From contig NZ_BAMV01000011.1 of assembly GCF_000963925.1 (NCBI RefSeq), positions 62,001 through 126,000 on the forward strand: DNA of 64,000 nucleotides, given 5' to 3'. The stretch is from Acetobacter cibinongensis. Its GTDB lineage: Bacteria > Pseudomonadota > Alphaproteobacteria > Acetobacterales > Acetobacteraceae. How positions within the stretch are numbered: the stretch's first letter is position 1; each line of letters starts with the position of its first letter. The position numbers and the translations under genes are program-made. Below, in pieces: positions 42,216 to 51,155 of the stretch. The notes below the pieces were generated by a model. It had not been told where the DNA came from. It saw nothing but the letters and a program-made list of their open reading frames with translations, and did not search any database.

Positions 42216-42251
42216 AAAAAAGGCGGAGCCAGTTTGGCTCCGCCTTTTTTT
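42216..42251. terminator. bidirectional intrinsic terminator
   Basis: A-run (42216-42221), then GGCGGAGCCA (42222-42231) pairing with TGGCTCCGCC (42235-42244) around a three-base loop, then seven T (42245-42251). It can end the lemA-TPM-ABM side on the plus strand and the lactate permease gene on the minus strand. Confidence 0.94.
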
Positions 42252-42271
42252 GTGTGTGGTGGGGTAAAGCG

Positions 42272-43870
42272 TTATCTCAGAACATATTGCTGAAACACGA
42301 CCACCAGCCCCATCAGCAGCGTCAGGAAAATACTGTGCTTGAATGTGCGGGCCAGCACGACACCTTCCTGCCCTTTAAGGGACGTAACGGCCACCCCAGT
42401 GGTGATGTTCTGAGGGGAAATCATTTTCCCCATAACACCACCGGCGGAGTTGGCGGAGGCAAACAACACAGGGTCCAGTGAAAGCTGGTGCGCGGCGGCA
42501 ACTTGCAGGTTACCAAACAGCGCATTGCCTGAGGTATCGCTCCCGGTCAGGAAGACGGCAATCCATCCCAGGAAGACAGAAACCAGTGGGAACAGCACGC
42601 CGGTGGAGGCAACGCCATAACCCAGAGTATAGGTCATGCCGGAATAGTTCATCAGGAAAGCCAGACCGATTGTAAGGGCCACGGTAATAACCGCAAGCCA
42701 CCCCTGTTTGGCGGTTGTGACTAAAGCTGCACTGAACTGTTTTGCGGAAGCCCCGGTTAGCAAGGCAGTCAGAATGGCAGAAACAAAAATGGCTGTGCCT
42801 GTGCCCAACGGCTCAAAGTTCCAGATCGCAGCATACGGCTTTTGATAGAGGGAGATGAACACCTGTTTGTCCAGGCCGGGCCAATGGACAGGCGTTGCGC
42901 CAATTTTAGAAAGGTGCAGGGTATCCCAGACAATAACCACCAGAATAACCACAATCCATGGAATCCAGCCCTGCCAGTGTGGGCCCTGCCACGCACCGGC
43001 CTTTGCCGGTGCTTGTGTCAGGTGGGCGGCATCAATGGCATAAGCGGCATCAGGCGCGGGAGACCAAACTTTAAGGAACAGAATGGTAACAACCAGAGAC
43101 ACGCTGGAAGACAGCACGTTGCTTAGGTTGTAGCTAATGTAGGTTGAAACCAGCACCATGGTCAGGGCAAAACTGCCGCCAGCTACAAGCAAGACGGGCC
43201 AAAGCTGCTTGATAGAACGCCAGCCCGCATACAGTGCCACCACATAAAATGGAATAAGGCAGGCAAACGGCGCTAATTGCAGCCCAATCGTGCTGCCAAG
43301 CACAGGTGCAGGAAGGCCTGTAATGGAGGAAAGCACTGTGATGGGAATACCCAGACCACCAAAAGCCACGGGTGCTGAATTGAAAATCAACACATAGGTC
43401 AGTGCTTCAAGGGCCGGGAAGCCAAGCATAATCAGCAAGGCGCTGGTAATGGCAACAGGTGTACCAAACCCGGCAACACCTTCCAGCGCGGCGCTAAAGC
43501 AGAAGCCTAACACCACCAGCATGACGCGGCGGTCATTGGGGAGGTGTTTGATAATCCACATACGGAATGCATCAAACCGGCCTGTCTGGGTTGCAATGTT
43601 GAACAGAAACAGGGCGCTAAGCGCAATCCACATAACGGGTAGGAAAGAGAAAACCATACCGTTTGTAATGCTGGCAAAGGCCAAGGAAACCGGAAGTTTC
43701 CAGACCGTTACCGCCATGACAAGACCGATAATCAGGCCGCCCAGCGTTGCCTGCCATGCAGGACGGCGCAAAACCCCCATCATGATAAGCGTTACAAAAA
43801 TGGGAGATGCGGCGAGAAGGAAAGAGAGAACAAGGCTGTTCCCAAAAGGCACAAGAGGCTGAGCAAACAT
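42272..43870 (-). CDS. lctP: L-lactate permease
   Basis: A 532-residue protein with about thirteen membrane segments, of the LctP family (proton-coupled uptake of lactate or glycolate). Hallmarks: the ASPIFVTLIMMGVLRRPAW start, LEGVAGFGTPVAITSALLIMLGF, the NSAPVAFGGLGIPITVL motif, and the C-terminal TGSDTSGNALFGNLQVAAAHQL with SANSAGGVMGKMISPQN. No lactate dehydrogenase gene lies beside it. Lactate is a preferred carbon source of many Acetobacter strains. Confidence 0.95.
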   Translation of the reverse strand: MFAQPLVPFGNSLVLSFLLAASPIFVTLIMMGVLRRPAWQATLGGLIIGLVMAVTVWKLPVSLAFASITNGMVFSFLPVMWIALSALFLFNIATQTGRFDAFRMWIIKHLPNDRRVMLVVLGFCFSAALEGVAGFGTPVAITSALLIMLGFPALEALTYVLIFNSAPVAFGGLGIPITVLSSITGLPAPVLGSTIGLQLAPFACLIPFYVVALYAGWRSIKQLWPVLLVAGGSFALTMVLVSTYISYNLSNVLSSSVSLVVTILFLKVWSPAPDAAYAIDAAHLTQAPAKAGAWQGPHWQGWIPWIVVILVVIVWDTLHLSKIGATPVHWPGLDKQVFISLYQKPYAAIWNFEPLGTGTAIFVSAILTALLTGASAKQFSAALVTTAKQGWLAVITVALTIGLAFLMNYSGMTYTLGYGVASTGVLFPLVSVFLGWIAVFLTGSDTSGNALFGNLQVAAAHQLSLDPVLFASANSAGGVMGKMISPQNITTGVAVTSLKGQEGVVLARTFKHSIFLTLLMGLVVVFQQYVLR

Positions 43871-44164
43871 GGCAGGCTCTTTTAAATAAAGACAATGTTG
43901 CTTCCTGCAGAGGGAAGGTCGGATGTATAATGGCTGTTATGCAAAATTAGGCACGTCACGTTTCTGTGTAACACTTCGTGAGCATGCAGTGCGCTGTGCT
44001 TACAACGCCTGGACGGTCAGTGTTTGGTCTAGGATTGCCTTGAAAAGCACATCCGCCATCGTTGAGCAGAGAGTTCACAAAAAACATAACAGTCGAGCCG
44101 CCGAAAAATTGCCGGAATGTCATGTCAGTCACGCTATGGTTTATAAAAGCGTTAGGCGTGGAGT
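43871..44164. other. divergent region between lctP and the second transglycosylase
   Basis: About 290 bases with no credible gene. A plus-strand TATAAT (43926-43931) is visible but lies over 200 bases from the next plus-strand start. No strong hairpin is seen. An RBS (GGAG) ends the region before the ATG at 44165. Confidence 0.4.
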
Positions 44165-45589
44165 ATGCAAACCAAGGGCAGGGACGGAAGACCGAAAACA
44201 CAGGCGTCCTTCAGCAGGGATGTCCGGTATGGGGCTGTGCCATTCTCCGGCGTGCTGAAGCACTGCTGTGCGGCCACGTTCTGGACTGCCATGGTTGTAA
44301 GCATGGCTCCCGTGAATAAAGCAGAGGCGGAGTCTTACCGTTTATACCGGGAAGTTTCACAGGCGTGGGCCGCGCGTGGGTTTGCAGCACGGCCGTCCTC
44401 GCCCTCCTACGTTGCTCCGGGCACGGCTAGCGACCCGTGGGGGCCTTACATCAAGCAGTCCGCCAAACGCTTTGCCATTCCTGAAACATGGATACGTGCT
44501 GTCATGCATCAGGAGTCCGGGGGGAAGCAGTATCTTGGCGGTCAGCTTACAACATCCGGTGCTGGCGCTATGGGGTTGATGCAGCTTATGCCCGCTACCT
44601 ACGCGGACATGCAAAGCCAGTATAACCTTGGCTCTGACCCATATGACCCGCATGATAACATTATAGCAGGCGCGGCCTATATTCGCCTTATGTATGATAA
44701 ATACGGCGCGCCGGGTTTTCTGGCTGCCTATAATGCTGGCCCTAGTCGGGTAGATGACTATTTGAGCAATGGTCGGCCCCTGCCGGATGAAACTGTAAAT
44801 TATGTGGCTGCCATTACGCCTAATCTTGGTGGTGGCGTTGCGGTACGGGGTGACTGGGCACCTGTGCCTGTGCAGCAGACAGGGGCGACCAGCACAGCGC
44901 CAGACTCCTACTATACCCGTACAGACCTTACGCGCACTGCTGACGGCTGCCTGCGCGACCCTAACGCCGAATATGATCCAACAGGCGCTTGCCTGATGGA
45001 CCGGGACACTCCGCATCCAGACCCAGTGCCTGAAACGCCAGCACCAGTAACGGCCATTGCGCAGGCCGACAGTGCGAGTGGAGCAGTTGGAGAGAGTGAG
45101 TCAGAGGCAGGCAATAGGTATGGTGTGCCGCAACCGGCCCAAGCCGTTCAGGTTGCAGCACTCGCAGCGCCGCATCCTGCACCGTATAAAACCAGTGCGG
45201 TGCCGCTCGCCTCTAATACAGTGGCTACATCGCTCCCCCGCGGTGTAAAGCCCCTCACATTACAGCCGAGGCAGGCCGTAGCTGCTGTAACGCCTGCTAT
45301 TGGTTTTTCTAGCCACCAGCTTGGGGCCGCGCCCCACAATGGTCAGCAGGGAACCGTGCAGGTTGGAGCGTTTTCAACCTATGCGGAAGCAAAGCGTGTT
45401 GCGGAGAAAAGCACACGGGTTCTGGCATCACGCTCCCTCCATGCAACGCCCGCAGTCAGCTCTGTGCAGGTTTCAGGAAAATCCTTTTATCGGGCACAGC
45501 TTGTTGCGGAGAACCGGACGCAGATTTCCGGTGTGTGTCAAATCCTGCATGCAAGCTCTGTACCCTGTATTCCTGTAAAAAATGGGTAA
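44165..45589 (+). CDS. secreted lytic transglycosylase with SPOR domain (paralogue)
   Basis: 474 residues. The N-terminus has a basic stretch and a hydrophobic segment (about 30-50, ending near KAEA) that looks like a signal peptide or anchor, without a lipobox. The SLT domain (about 90-205) matches the paralogue at 33971: DPWGPYIKQSAKRFAIPETWIRAVM, catalytic Glu117 in QESGG, GAMGLMQLMPATY, and AYNAGPSR. A long variable Pro/Ala/Thr linker follows. The last 75 residues are a SPOR domain (GTVQVGAFSTYAEAKRVAEK). It should cut peptidoglycan in the periplasm at SPOR-recognised sites. Confidence 0.9.
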   Translation: MQTKGRDGRPKTQASFSRDVRYGAVPFSGVLKHCCAATFWTAMVVSMAPVNKAEAESYRLYREVSQAWAARGFAARPSSPSYVAPGTASDPWGPYIKQSAKRFAIPETWIRAVMHQESGGKQYLGGQLTTSGAGAMGLMQLMPATYADMQSQYNLGSDPYDPHDNIIAGAAYIRLMYDKYGAPGFLAAYNAGPSRVDDYLSNGRPLPDETVNYVAAITPNLGGGVAVRGDWAPVPVQQTGATSTAPDSYYTRTDLTRTADGCLRDPNAEYDPTGACLMDRDTPHPDPVPETPAPVTAIAQADSASGAVGESESEAGNRYGVPQPAQAVQVAALAAPHPAPYKTSAVPLASNTVATSLPRGVKPLTLQPRQAVAAVTPAIGFSSHQLGAAPHNGQQGTVQVGAFSTYAEAKRVAEKSTRVLASRSLHATPAVSSVQVSGKSFYRAQLVAENRTQISGVCQILHASSVPCIPVKNG

Positions 45590-45623
45590 ATAGTGGTGTT
45601 GTTTTTGAAGGAAAACTATTTAC
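45586..45623. terminator. AT-rich hairpin between convergent genes
   Basis: GTAAATAGT (45586-45594) pairs with ACTATTTAC (45615-45623), and GTTTT/AAAAC pair inside. It overlaps the stop of the transglycosylase gene and lies just before the minus-strand stop at 45633. No long T-run follows, so termination is possible but not certain. Confidence 0.5.
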
Positions 45624-45632
45624 GGTAAGGGG

Positions 45633-46901
45633 TTAATAAAGCAGGAACTGCTGGCGCACAGCCCGGAAAGCAGTAAGGTCTTTTTCCCACGAACCCGCCA
45701 GAGTGGCTATGTCTGCGCCACGTTCCAAGAGAGGGCGGAGTTTGGAGGAGCCACAAAGCTGGTCGAAAAAGTGCCCATCACCACGCCAGATTGATGTTTG
45801 AGAAAGCGCCTGCGCACTTCTTAAAAAAGTAAGACCGGCAGTTATGGGGTCAAAACAGCTACGGTCTGTTACTGTGCAATGAATACCGTGTAGCAGGGTA
45901 TTGCTAAAAGGCCCGGCCAGAGGGGTAAACCAGACATCCCGCACTGCTGTGCCGGGGGCGCTGTGTTGATGGATGTGGTCAGCCCACTTGCTCCCGTCAG
46001 GCTGATCTGCCCCCAGATATTGGAACGGGAGTGCTGTGCCTCGCCCGACCGAAAAGCGTGTCCCTTCAAATAGACAGGTGCCGGGGTACAGTAGGGCCGT
46101 GAGCGGTGTGGGCATGTTGGGGCTTGGGGGGCACCATGGCAGACCTGTCTCTTCAAAAAATTGAGACCGTTGCCACCCTGAAAGAGGAATAACCTCAAGC
46201 GGTGCGGGTCGCCTCGCGCGTGTGGGCATGAACTGCGCATTAAAAAGTTTGGCGAGTTCAGCCACCGTCATGCCATGCCGGAGCGCAATAGGGGCACGGC
46301 CTACAAAGGAGGCCAGAGAAGGCTCCAGAACGGGACCAGTAGCATCCTGCCCGGAAAGGGGGTTGGGGCGGTCAAGCACAATAAGCGGGAGTTGTAGCTG
46401 GGCGCAGGCCTCAAGGCAGTCAAACAACGTCCAGATGTACGTATAAAACCGAGCGCCAACGTCCTGAATATCAAAAACAAGACAGGTTATGCCGGAATTT
46501 TTCAAAATATCCTGAAGTTTTTTCCCGGTCTTCATGTAGATATCATACACGGTGCACCCAGTGCGGGCATCTACGCTCTGGGGTTCTGCATATCCTTCTC
46601 TGGCGCTACCTCTAAAACCATGTTCAGGCCCAAAGATGGCTTGAAGATGCACGGCAGGGCTTTGGTGCAGGCAGTCAACAACGGACTGCAAATTGGCATC
46701 GACACTGGCTGTGTTGGCTACAATACCAACCTTGTGGCCTTTCAACGGTGTGTAGTGGTCTTGCCTGAGGGTCTCAAAGCCCGTTTGGACTGTGGTGAGC
46801 GTTTTGGATGAACACTGTGCAAAGGCGTGTCTGGGCAGAATGCCGCCAGCAGAAAGCTGAATGCCTGTCTGTAAGACAGAACGCCGGGAAAAAGAACGCA
46901 T
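45633..46901 (-). CDS. NamZ-like exo-muramidase (DUF1343), exported
   Basis: 422 residues from the ATG at 46901, which places a twin-arginine-like signal (RRSVLQTGIQLSAGG) near the N-terminus; an earlier in-frame start would add 50 unrelated residues. The family (DUF1343/NamZ) includes exo-beta-N-acetylmuramidases that release MurNAc from peptidoglycan ends. Seen here: VGIVANTASVDAN, IFGPEHGFRGSAREGYA, CLVFDIQDVGARFYTYIWTL, LDRPNPLSG, and TRFSVGRGTALPFQYLGA. It fits with the two transglycosylases in peptidoglycan turnover. The signal is inferred; the match could also be a Sec signal. Confidence 0.88.
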   Translation of the reverse strand: MRSFSRRSVLQTGIQLSAGGILPRHAFAQCSSKTLTTVQTGFETLRQDHYTPLKGHKVGIVANTASVDANLQSVVDCLHQSPAVHLQAIFGPEHGFRGSAREGYAEPQSVDARTGCTVYDIYMKTGKKLQDILKNSGITCLVFDIQDVGARFYTYIWTLFDCLEACAQLQLPLIVLDRPNPLSGQDATGPVLEPSLASFVGRAPIALRHGMTVAELAKLFNAQFMPTRARRPAPLEVIPLSGWQRSQFFEETGLPWCPPSPNMPTPLTALLYPGTCLFEGTRFSVGRGTALPFQYLGADQPDGSKWADHIHQHSAPGTAVRDVWFTPLAGPFSNTLLHGIHCTVTDRSCFDPITAGLTFLRSAQALSQTSIWRGDGHFFDQLCGSSKLRPLLERGADIATLAGSWEKDLTAFRAVRQQFLLY

Positions 46902-47036
46902 GACTTGGCACCTGCCGTTTGAATGAGGACGCCTAACGGGAAGGAGAGTATGCCAAATACACTCGGTTTCGGGAAGGAAATGATTCTCGCGTGGCCCCGA
47001 GATCATGAGACAGGAACAATTGATGTCATGGAATAG

Positions 47037-47066
47037 AAAAAAAGAAGACACTGTCTCCTCTTTTTT
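47037..47066 (-). terminator. intrinsic terminator of the SDR gene
   Basis: On the minus strand, AAAAAAGAGGAGAC pairs imperfectly with GTCTTCTTTTTTT around a three-base loop (core GAC/GTC at 47047-47057), ending in seven T (complement of 47037-47043). It lies about 37 bases past the SDR stop and 136 bases before the NamZ-like start. Low GC makes the stem weaker, but the T-run is clear. Confidence 0.65.
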
Positions 47067-47102
47067 AGGTGCTTAACATCGTAATATGATCTGCCAGAAT
47101 TT

Positions 47103-47864
47103 TTACTGGGCCAGATAACCCCCATCCACCGGAAGCACAGCGCCCGTAATGAACGAGGCTTCGTCTGATGCAAGAAAGAGGATGGCGTTTGCAACTTCCT
47201 CTGGTTTTCCCATGCGGCCTAGGGGGTGCATGGAAACAACTTTCTCAATCCCCTTTTTGCCCAACCCAGCAACGGCAGGCGTATCAATGGTGCCGGGTGC
47301 AACAGCGTTTACCCGTATGCCCTTGTCGGCCAGATCAATTGCCAGATGTTTTGTAAGCCCAGAGGCCACAAACTTTGCAGGCCCATACACAGCCTGCCCC
47401 CTCTGGCCAGCAAAAGCAGAAATGGAGGACAGGCATACAATGGCGCCCCGGCCCGCCTTGACCATCTCCGCCGCAGCATATTTGCAGGACAGAAACATGC
47501 CGCGACCATCTACCGCCATTGTGTGGTCCCACAGGTCAACAGTGGCAGAGGCCAGGTCTGATTCGGGAATAACCCCGGCATTGGCAACCAGAATATCAAT
47601 GCCCCCAAAAGCACTGACAGCCTCTGCCATAAGACGCTTGATATCGGCCTCACTCGCAACATCTCCGGCCACGGCAATAACCTCGGTACCATGGGCCTTC
47701 AACTGGTTGGCCAGTTCATCCAGAGGGGCCTGATCGCGATCATTGAGAACAAGTTTTGCTCCTTCCTGAGCAAAGCGTTCTGCCGTAGCGCGCCCCATGC
47801 CACGGGCTGCGCCCGTAATGACGGTAACCTTGCCCGCAACCCGACCTGCTGCCTGAATAGTCAT
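47103..47864 (-). CDS. short-chain dehydrogenase/reductase (SDR)
   Basis: 253 residues from the ATG at 47864 (RBS AAGGG); a TTG two codons earlier is not needed. It is a classical SDR. The nucleotide motif is VITGAARGMGRATA, the NAG motif is VANAGVIP, the catalytic Ser-Tyr-Lys are in VCLSSISAFAGQRGQAVYGPAKFVASGL, and the C-terminal end is FITGAVLPVDGGY. It probably reduces or oxidises a hydroxy compound with NAD(P)H. The substrate is unknown. It lies 51 bases after the ferritin gene on the same strand. Confidence 0.92.
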   Translation of the reverse strand: MTIQAAGRVAGKVTVITGAARGMGRATAERFAQEGAKLVLNDRDQAPLDELANQLKAHGTEVIAVAGDVASEADIKRLMAEAVSAFGGIDILVANAGVIPESDLASATVDLWDHTMAVDGRGMFLSCKYAAAEMVKAGRGAIVCLSSISAFAGQRGQAVYGPAKFVASGLTKHLAIDLADKGIRVNAVAPGTIDTPAVAGLGKKGIEKVVSMHPLGRMGKPEEVANAILFLASDEASFITGAVLPVDGGYLAQ

Positions 47865-47915
47865 GGCCAACCCTTTTTCATACTGTACTGGAAAATAAAG
47901 AGATTTGAGGATAGC

Positions 47916-48482
47916 TCAGCTTTTCAGGAAAGGCTTTCCTTCATGGGCAACCAGCAGATCGTGCATGTCTGTTGCGTGCTCTTCTTCTTCTGCCAGAATA
48001 TGCTCGAGCATGATGCGTGTTGTCGGGTCTTTGTCGCCAAAATAGCGGATCAATTCACGGTAATGTTCAATGACCAGACGCTCTGCCACCAGGTTCTGGC
48101 GCACCATTTCTACAAGAGTACCACCTTTGCCGTATTCGCTGGCAGAACGAGTGGCCAGACCTTCGGGGTCAAAGTTGGGAACGCCGCCTAGTTGGTCAAT
48201 ACGGTTGGCCGCAGCCAGCATATGTGCCCGTTCTTCTTTGGCGTGGGTAGCAAACTCGTTTGCAATGCTTTCGCTGGTCAGGCCCTCAACAGAAATTGAG
48301 TGCATGGTATAGCGCAGCACGCACACCAGTTCGGTTGCAACAACCGTTTGCAGCAGGTCAATGGCGGTTTGCACATCGCCTTCATATGTTGGGGTTACGG
48401 CCCCTGTTTCAATGGATTTTTTTGCACGTTCACGGAGCGTTTTAACATCCGTCAGGAAGCTGTTGTCAGAAGCTTTGGCCAT
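47916..48482 (-). CDS. bacterioferritin/Dps-like ferritin
   Basis: A 188-residue four-helix ferritin-like protein. The di-iron ligands are visible: Glu51 (ATELVCVLRY), Glu84-x2-His87 (EERAH), Glu134 (AERLVIEHY), and Glu166-x2-His169 (EEEEH). A 25-residue N-terminal extension precedes the first helix. It likely stores or detoxifies iron, possibly as a 24-mer or Dps-like cage; the haem-binding Met of bacterioferritin cannot be placed with certainty. RBS AGGAAACC precedes the ATG. The upstream region is AT-rich and holds an inverted repeat (48618-48637). Confidence 0.88.
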   Translation of the reverse strand: MAKASDNSFLTDVKTLRERAKKSIETGAVTPTYEGDVQTAIDLLQTVVATELVCVLRYTMHSISVEGLTSESIANEFATHAKEERAHMLAAANRIDQLGGVPNFDPEGLATRSASEYGKGGTLVEMVRQNLVAERLVIEHYRELIRYFGDKDPTTRIMLEHILAEEEEHATDMHDLLVAHEGKPFLKS

Positions 48483-48779
48483 GGTGGTTTCCTGTTCATG
48501 AATGAGCAGTTCTATCCTGTCAGGCAGGATAATCTGCTGGTCAGAACAGATTGTCTGGGGGATGGTTGCATTTTTTCTGGCTGACTAAGTTTTTTTAAAA
48601 GCAATGTGCAAAATTTATTTTGAAATATTCTTCTAAAAAAGGAAGTTTTTTGTAGGCGCGTTATTCTTAAAGTTTATTTTAGTGCGCCAATATGATGGAC
48701 AAAACACCACAATAAACTTTGATGACTGAGGGTCAGTATAACCACGGGAGTATTGTTCCTCCCGCCGTCCTGCTGCGTT
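48483..48779. promoter_or_regulatory. AT-rich region upstream of the ferritin gene
   Basis: No gene is seen. The part from 48560 to 48720 is far richer in A+T than its surroundings. It contains TTTTGAA-N6-TTCTAAA (48618-48637), an imperfect inverted repeat that resembles iron-control elements of the Irr type, though the spacer is long. A short GC stem CGGGAG/CTCCCG (48745-48764) lies near the amidase end. Confidence 0.4.
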
Positions 48780-50153
48780 TCAGTGTGCTGTCACAGGGCG
48801 TAACGTTTCTTCCAGCCACGAAGCCGTGTTGAAAAGACGGTCATCCTCGTTCTGTACCTGCATGGCCATCAGGCCAACAGGGGCGGTTCCTGCTGTATGG
48901 CAGGGAAGGCTTATGGCGCAGCCATCCAGAAAGTTTGTGATAGTCGGGTTACGCAGCAAAAGCAGGTTGGTGTGTGTATAAACTGTGTCTTCCGTCAGGT
49001 CCGCAATGCGTGGCGCAATAACGGGTACAGTCGGGAAAATAAGTGCGTCATATTCGTGCAGGAGAGTACGTGCATGAGTAATCAGGTTTTGCCGTGCCTG
49101 CATGAGGGCAATGTAGTCCACAGCACTTTGTTCCTTGCCGCGTAAAATACGTTTCAAGACGAAGGGGTCATAGAGTGCTGCTTTTTCTGCAATCAGGTCC
49201 TGATGCCAGGACAAAGATTCAGGTGCCGGGAAGCCACCAAATCTATTGATATGGGGTAGAGTTTTCAGATCCGGAAACTCTACGTCATGTAGTATGGCGC
49301 CAGCCTGCTCCAGACGACGCAACGTTGCCTGATAGGTGGCGCTGACTGTGTTGTCCATCCCGTCCAGAACATAAGTTTGAAGCACACCAAGGCGCGGTGC
49401 CGTAACACGGTCTGCCGTGGGGCATTCTGTCCAGAGCGGGGCATTGCCGGAAAGCGCACGATCAGTCGCCCAGCAACACGCCACAGTGCGACCCATGTTG
49501 CCAATGGAATCAAGCGTGAAGGAGAGGGGGACGGTGCCTTGTGTGCTGATGCGCCTGGCGGTGGGTTTGTAACCAACCAGGCCTGTCAGCGCTGCGGGAA
49601 TACGGCAGGAGCCGCCTGTGTCACTCCCAATACCAATAGCGGCCATACCGTCCGTGACGGAAATGGCAGCACCGGAGGACGAGCCACCGGGAATACGGCG
49701 TTGGGCACGGTCCCACGGATTGGCGGGTGTTCCGGTATGCGGATTGATGCCAACGCCAGAGAATGCAAATTCCGTCATGGTTGTGCGGCCAATGGAAACA
49801 AGGCCAGCTTGTTTGGCATAGGCTATAGCAGGGGCGTCCTGTTGCGCCAAAGGTGCATCTGCCAACACGCGGGAGCCTGCCGTGGTGCGGCCGCCTGCTT
49901 CATCAAACAGGTCTTTTACAGACATGGGGATACCCGCCAGAAGCGGCAGGGGGTGGCCAGCCTTGCGGTGCCTGTCAATTGTGTCGGCCTGTTGGCGTGC
50001 GGCAGCTGCGTGGGTTTTAATAAAGGTGTTGTGGCCCTCGCCTGCAGGGTCCGCAATGCGTGCCAAAGCCTGTTCAATCAGGGTGCGGCTATTTGTTTGC
50101 CCCTGTGCCAGAGCGCGTGCCGTGTCGAGCAAAGGGGGGAAGGGGGTGGACAT
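48780..50153 (-). CDS. amidase (amidase-signature family)
   Basis: 457 residues from the ATG at 50153 (MSTPFPPLLDTARAL); an upstream ATG adds five. The Ser-cisSer-Lys triad is clear: Lys in MSVKDLFDEAGG, cis-Ser in PGGSSSGAA, and the nucleophile in SDTGGSCRIPAALTGLVGYKPT. It hydrolyses an amide in the cytoplasm. The family covers GatA, allophanate and fatty-acid amide hydrolases; length and the C-terminal part resemble AtzF/other amidases more than GatA, but the substrate is open. No gatB/gatC lies beside it. Confidence 0.92.
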   Translation of the reverse strand: MSTPFPPLLDTARALAQGQTNSRTLIEQALARIADPAGEGHNTFIKTHAAAARQQADTIDRHRKAGHPLPLLAGIPMSVKDLFDEAGGRTTAGSRVLADAPLAQQDAPAIAYAKQAGLVSIGRTTMTEFAFSGVGINPHTGTPANPWDRAQRRIPGGSSSGAAISVTDGMAAIGIGSDTGGSCRIPAALTGLVGYKPTARRISTQGTVPLSFTLDSIGNMGRTVACCWATDRALSGNAPLWTECPTADRVTAPRLGVLQTYVLDGMDNTVSATYQATLRRLEQAGAILHDVEFPDLKTLPHINRFGGFPAPESLSWHQDLIAEKAALYDPFVLKRILRGKEQSAVDYIALMQARQNLITHARTLLHEYDALIFPTVPVIAPRIADLTEDTVYTHTNLLLLRNPTITNFLDGCAISLPCHTAGTAPVGLMAMQVQNEDDRLFNTASWLEETLRPVTAH

Positions 50154-50369
50154 GGTGGTACTCCGCACAAAAACAGGCTTGCACAGAACTGTGCCCTATA
50201 ACGGCGAGTTTGCAAAAAATAAAAATTCTGTCGCAGGTGGAGGCTGATGTTTCGATAAGAAACCATCATGGCAGGGAACAGAGACAGTGCTGCCTGTGCG
50301 CTTAGGAAATGGTGCCCGCCAAACTGCCATCGGAACGCCGATGGCAAGGCCGAGCAATAAACGGCCCCC

Positions 50370-51155
50370 TCAGGCAGTAGCCTGAGGGTCGTCCTGCAAC
50401 GTAATAATCAGCGGGACATGGTCAGAGGGGCGTTCACATGCCCGTTCTGCTTTATCCGGTGAGGCGGTCAGGAGCCGCTCCGCCACAGCGGGGGAGAGGA
50501 GGGCATGGTCAATCCGCAACCCGCTATCGCGGTCCCAAGCCCCAGCCTGATAGTCCCAGAACGTGTAGGCCTTGCCGGAGGGCTGCAAAGCTCTCAGGGC
50601 GTCTGTCAGGCCCAACCAGAGCAGGCGGTTATAGGCTGCGCGGGTCTCAGGCCGCACCAAGGCATCATCTGGCCCCAAAGCACCGGGGGCGCAGTCTTCA
50701 GGCTTCGGGCACACATTGTAATCACCCGCAAAAATGAAGTTTGTATCCGTGCGCAGCAGTTCACGCGCACGGGCGGCAAGAGCATCAAAAAATGCCAGTT
50801 TGGTTGCGTAACCTTCAGCGCCGCCTGAATTGCCATTGGGCAGATACAGGTTGCCAAGCGTCAGGCCCTGTGTGCGGATCTCAACATACCGGGCTGCAGG
50901 ATTATCAAAACCGGGCAGGTGGTCGGTGCAGACTTCAAACGCGCCCCGTACCAGCGTTGCCACACCGTTGTAGGACTTCTGGCCCACGACCGCGCACTCG
51001 TAGCCAGCCTCAGCAAACGCCTGTGCGGGAAATTGCGCCGTCTCGCATTTGATTTCCTGCATCATCAAAACATCGGGCTTGTGGCGTTCCAGCCAGTCCA
51101 GAATCAGATGTTGGCGTTGACGAACGGAGTTGACGTTCCAGGTGGCCAATTTCAT
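50370..51155 (-). CDS. xth: exodeoxyribonuclease III
   Basis: 261 residues from the ATG at 51155 (MKLATWNVNSVRQR), which overlaps the erpA stop (ATGA). The Exo III family motifs are present: DVLMMQEIKC (metal Glu), KSYNGVATLVRG, NLYLPNGN, FIFAGDYNVCP, RIDHALLS, and SDHVPLI. It is a base-excision repair nuclease that cuts at AP sites and degrades 3' ends. Confidence 0.95.
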   Translation of the reverse strand: MKLATWNVNSVRQRQHLILDWLERHKPDVLMMQEIKCETAQFPAQAFAEAGYECAVVGQKSYNGVATLVRGAFEVCTDHLPGFDNPAARYVEIRTQGLTLGNLYLPNGNSGGAEGYATKLAFFDALAARARELLRTDTNFIFAGDYNVCPKPEDCAPGALGPDDALVRPETRAAYNRLLWLGLTDALRALQPSGKAYTFWDYQAGAWDRDSGLRIDHALLSPAVAERLLTASPDKAERACERPSDHVPLIITLQDDPQATA

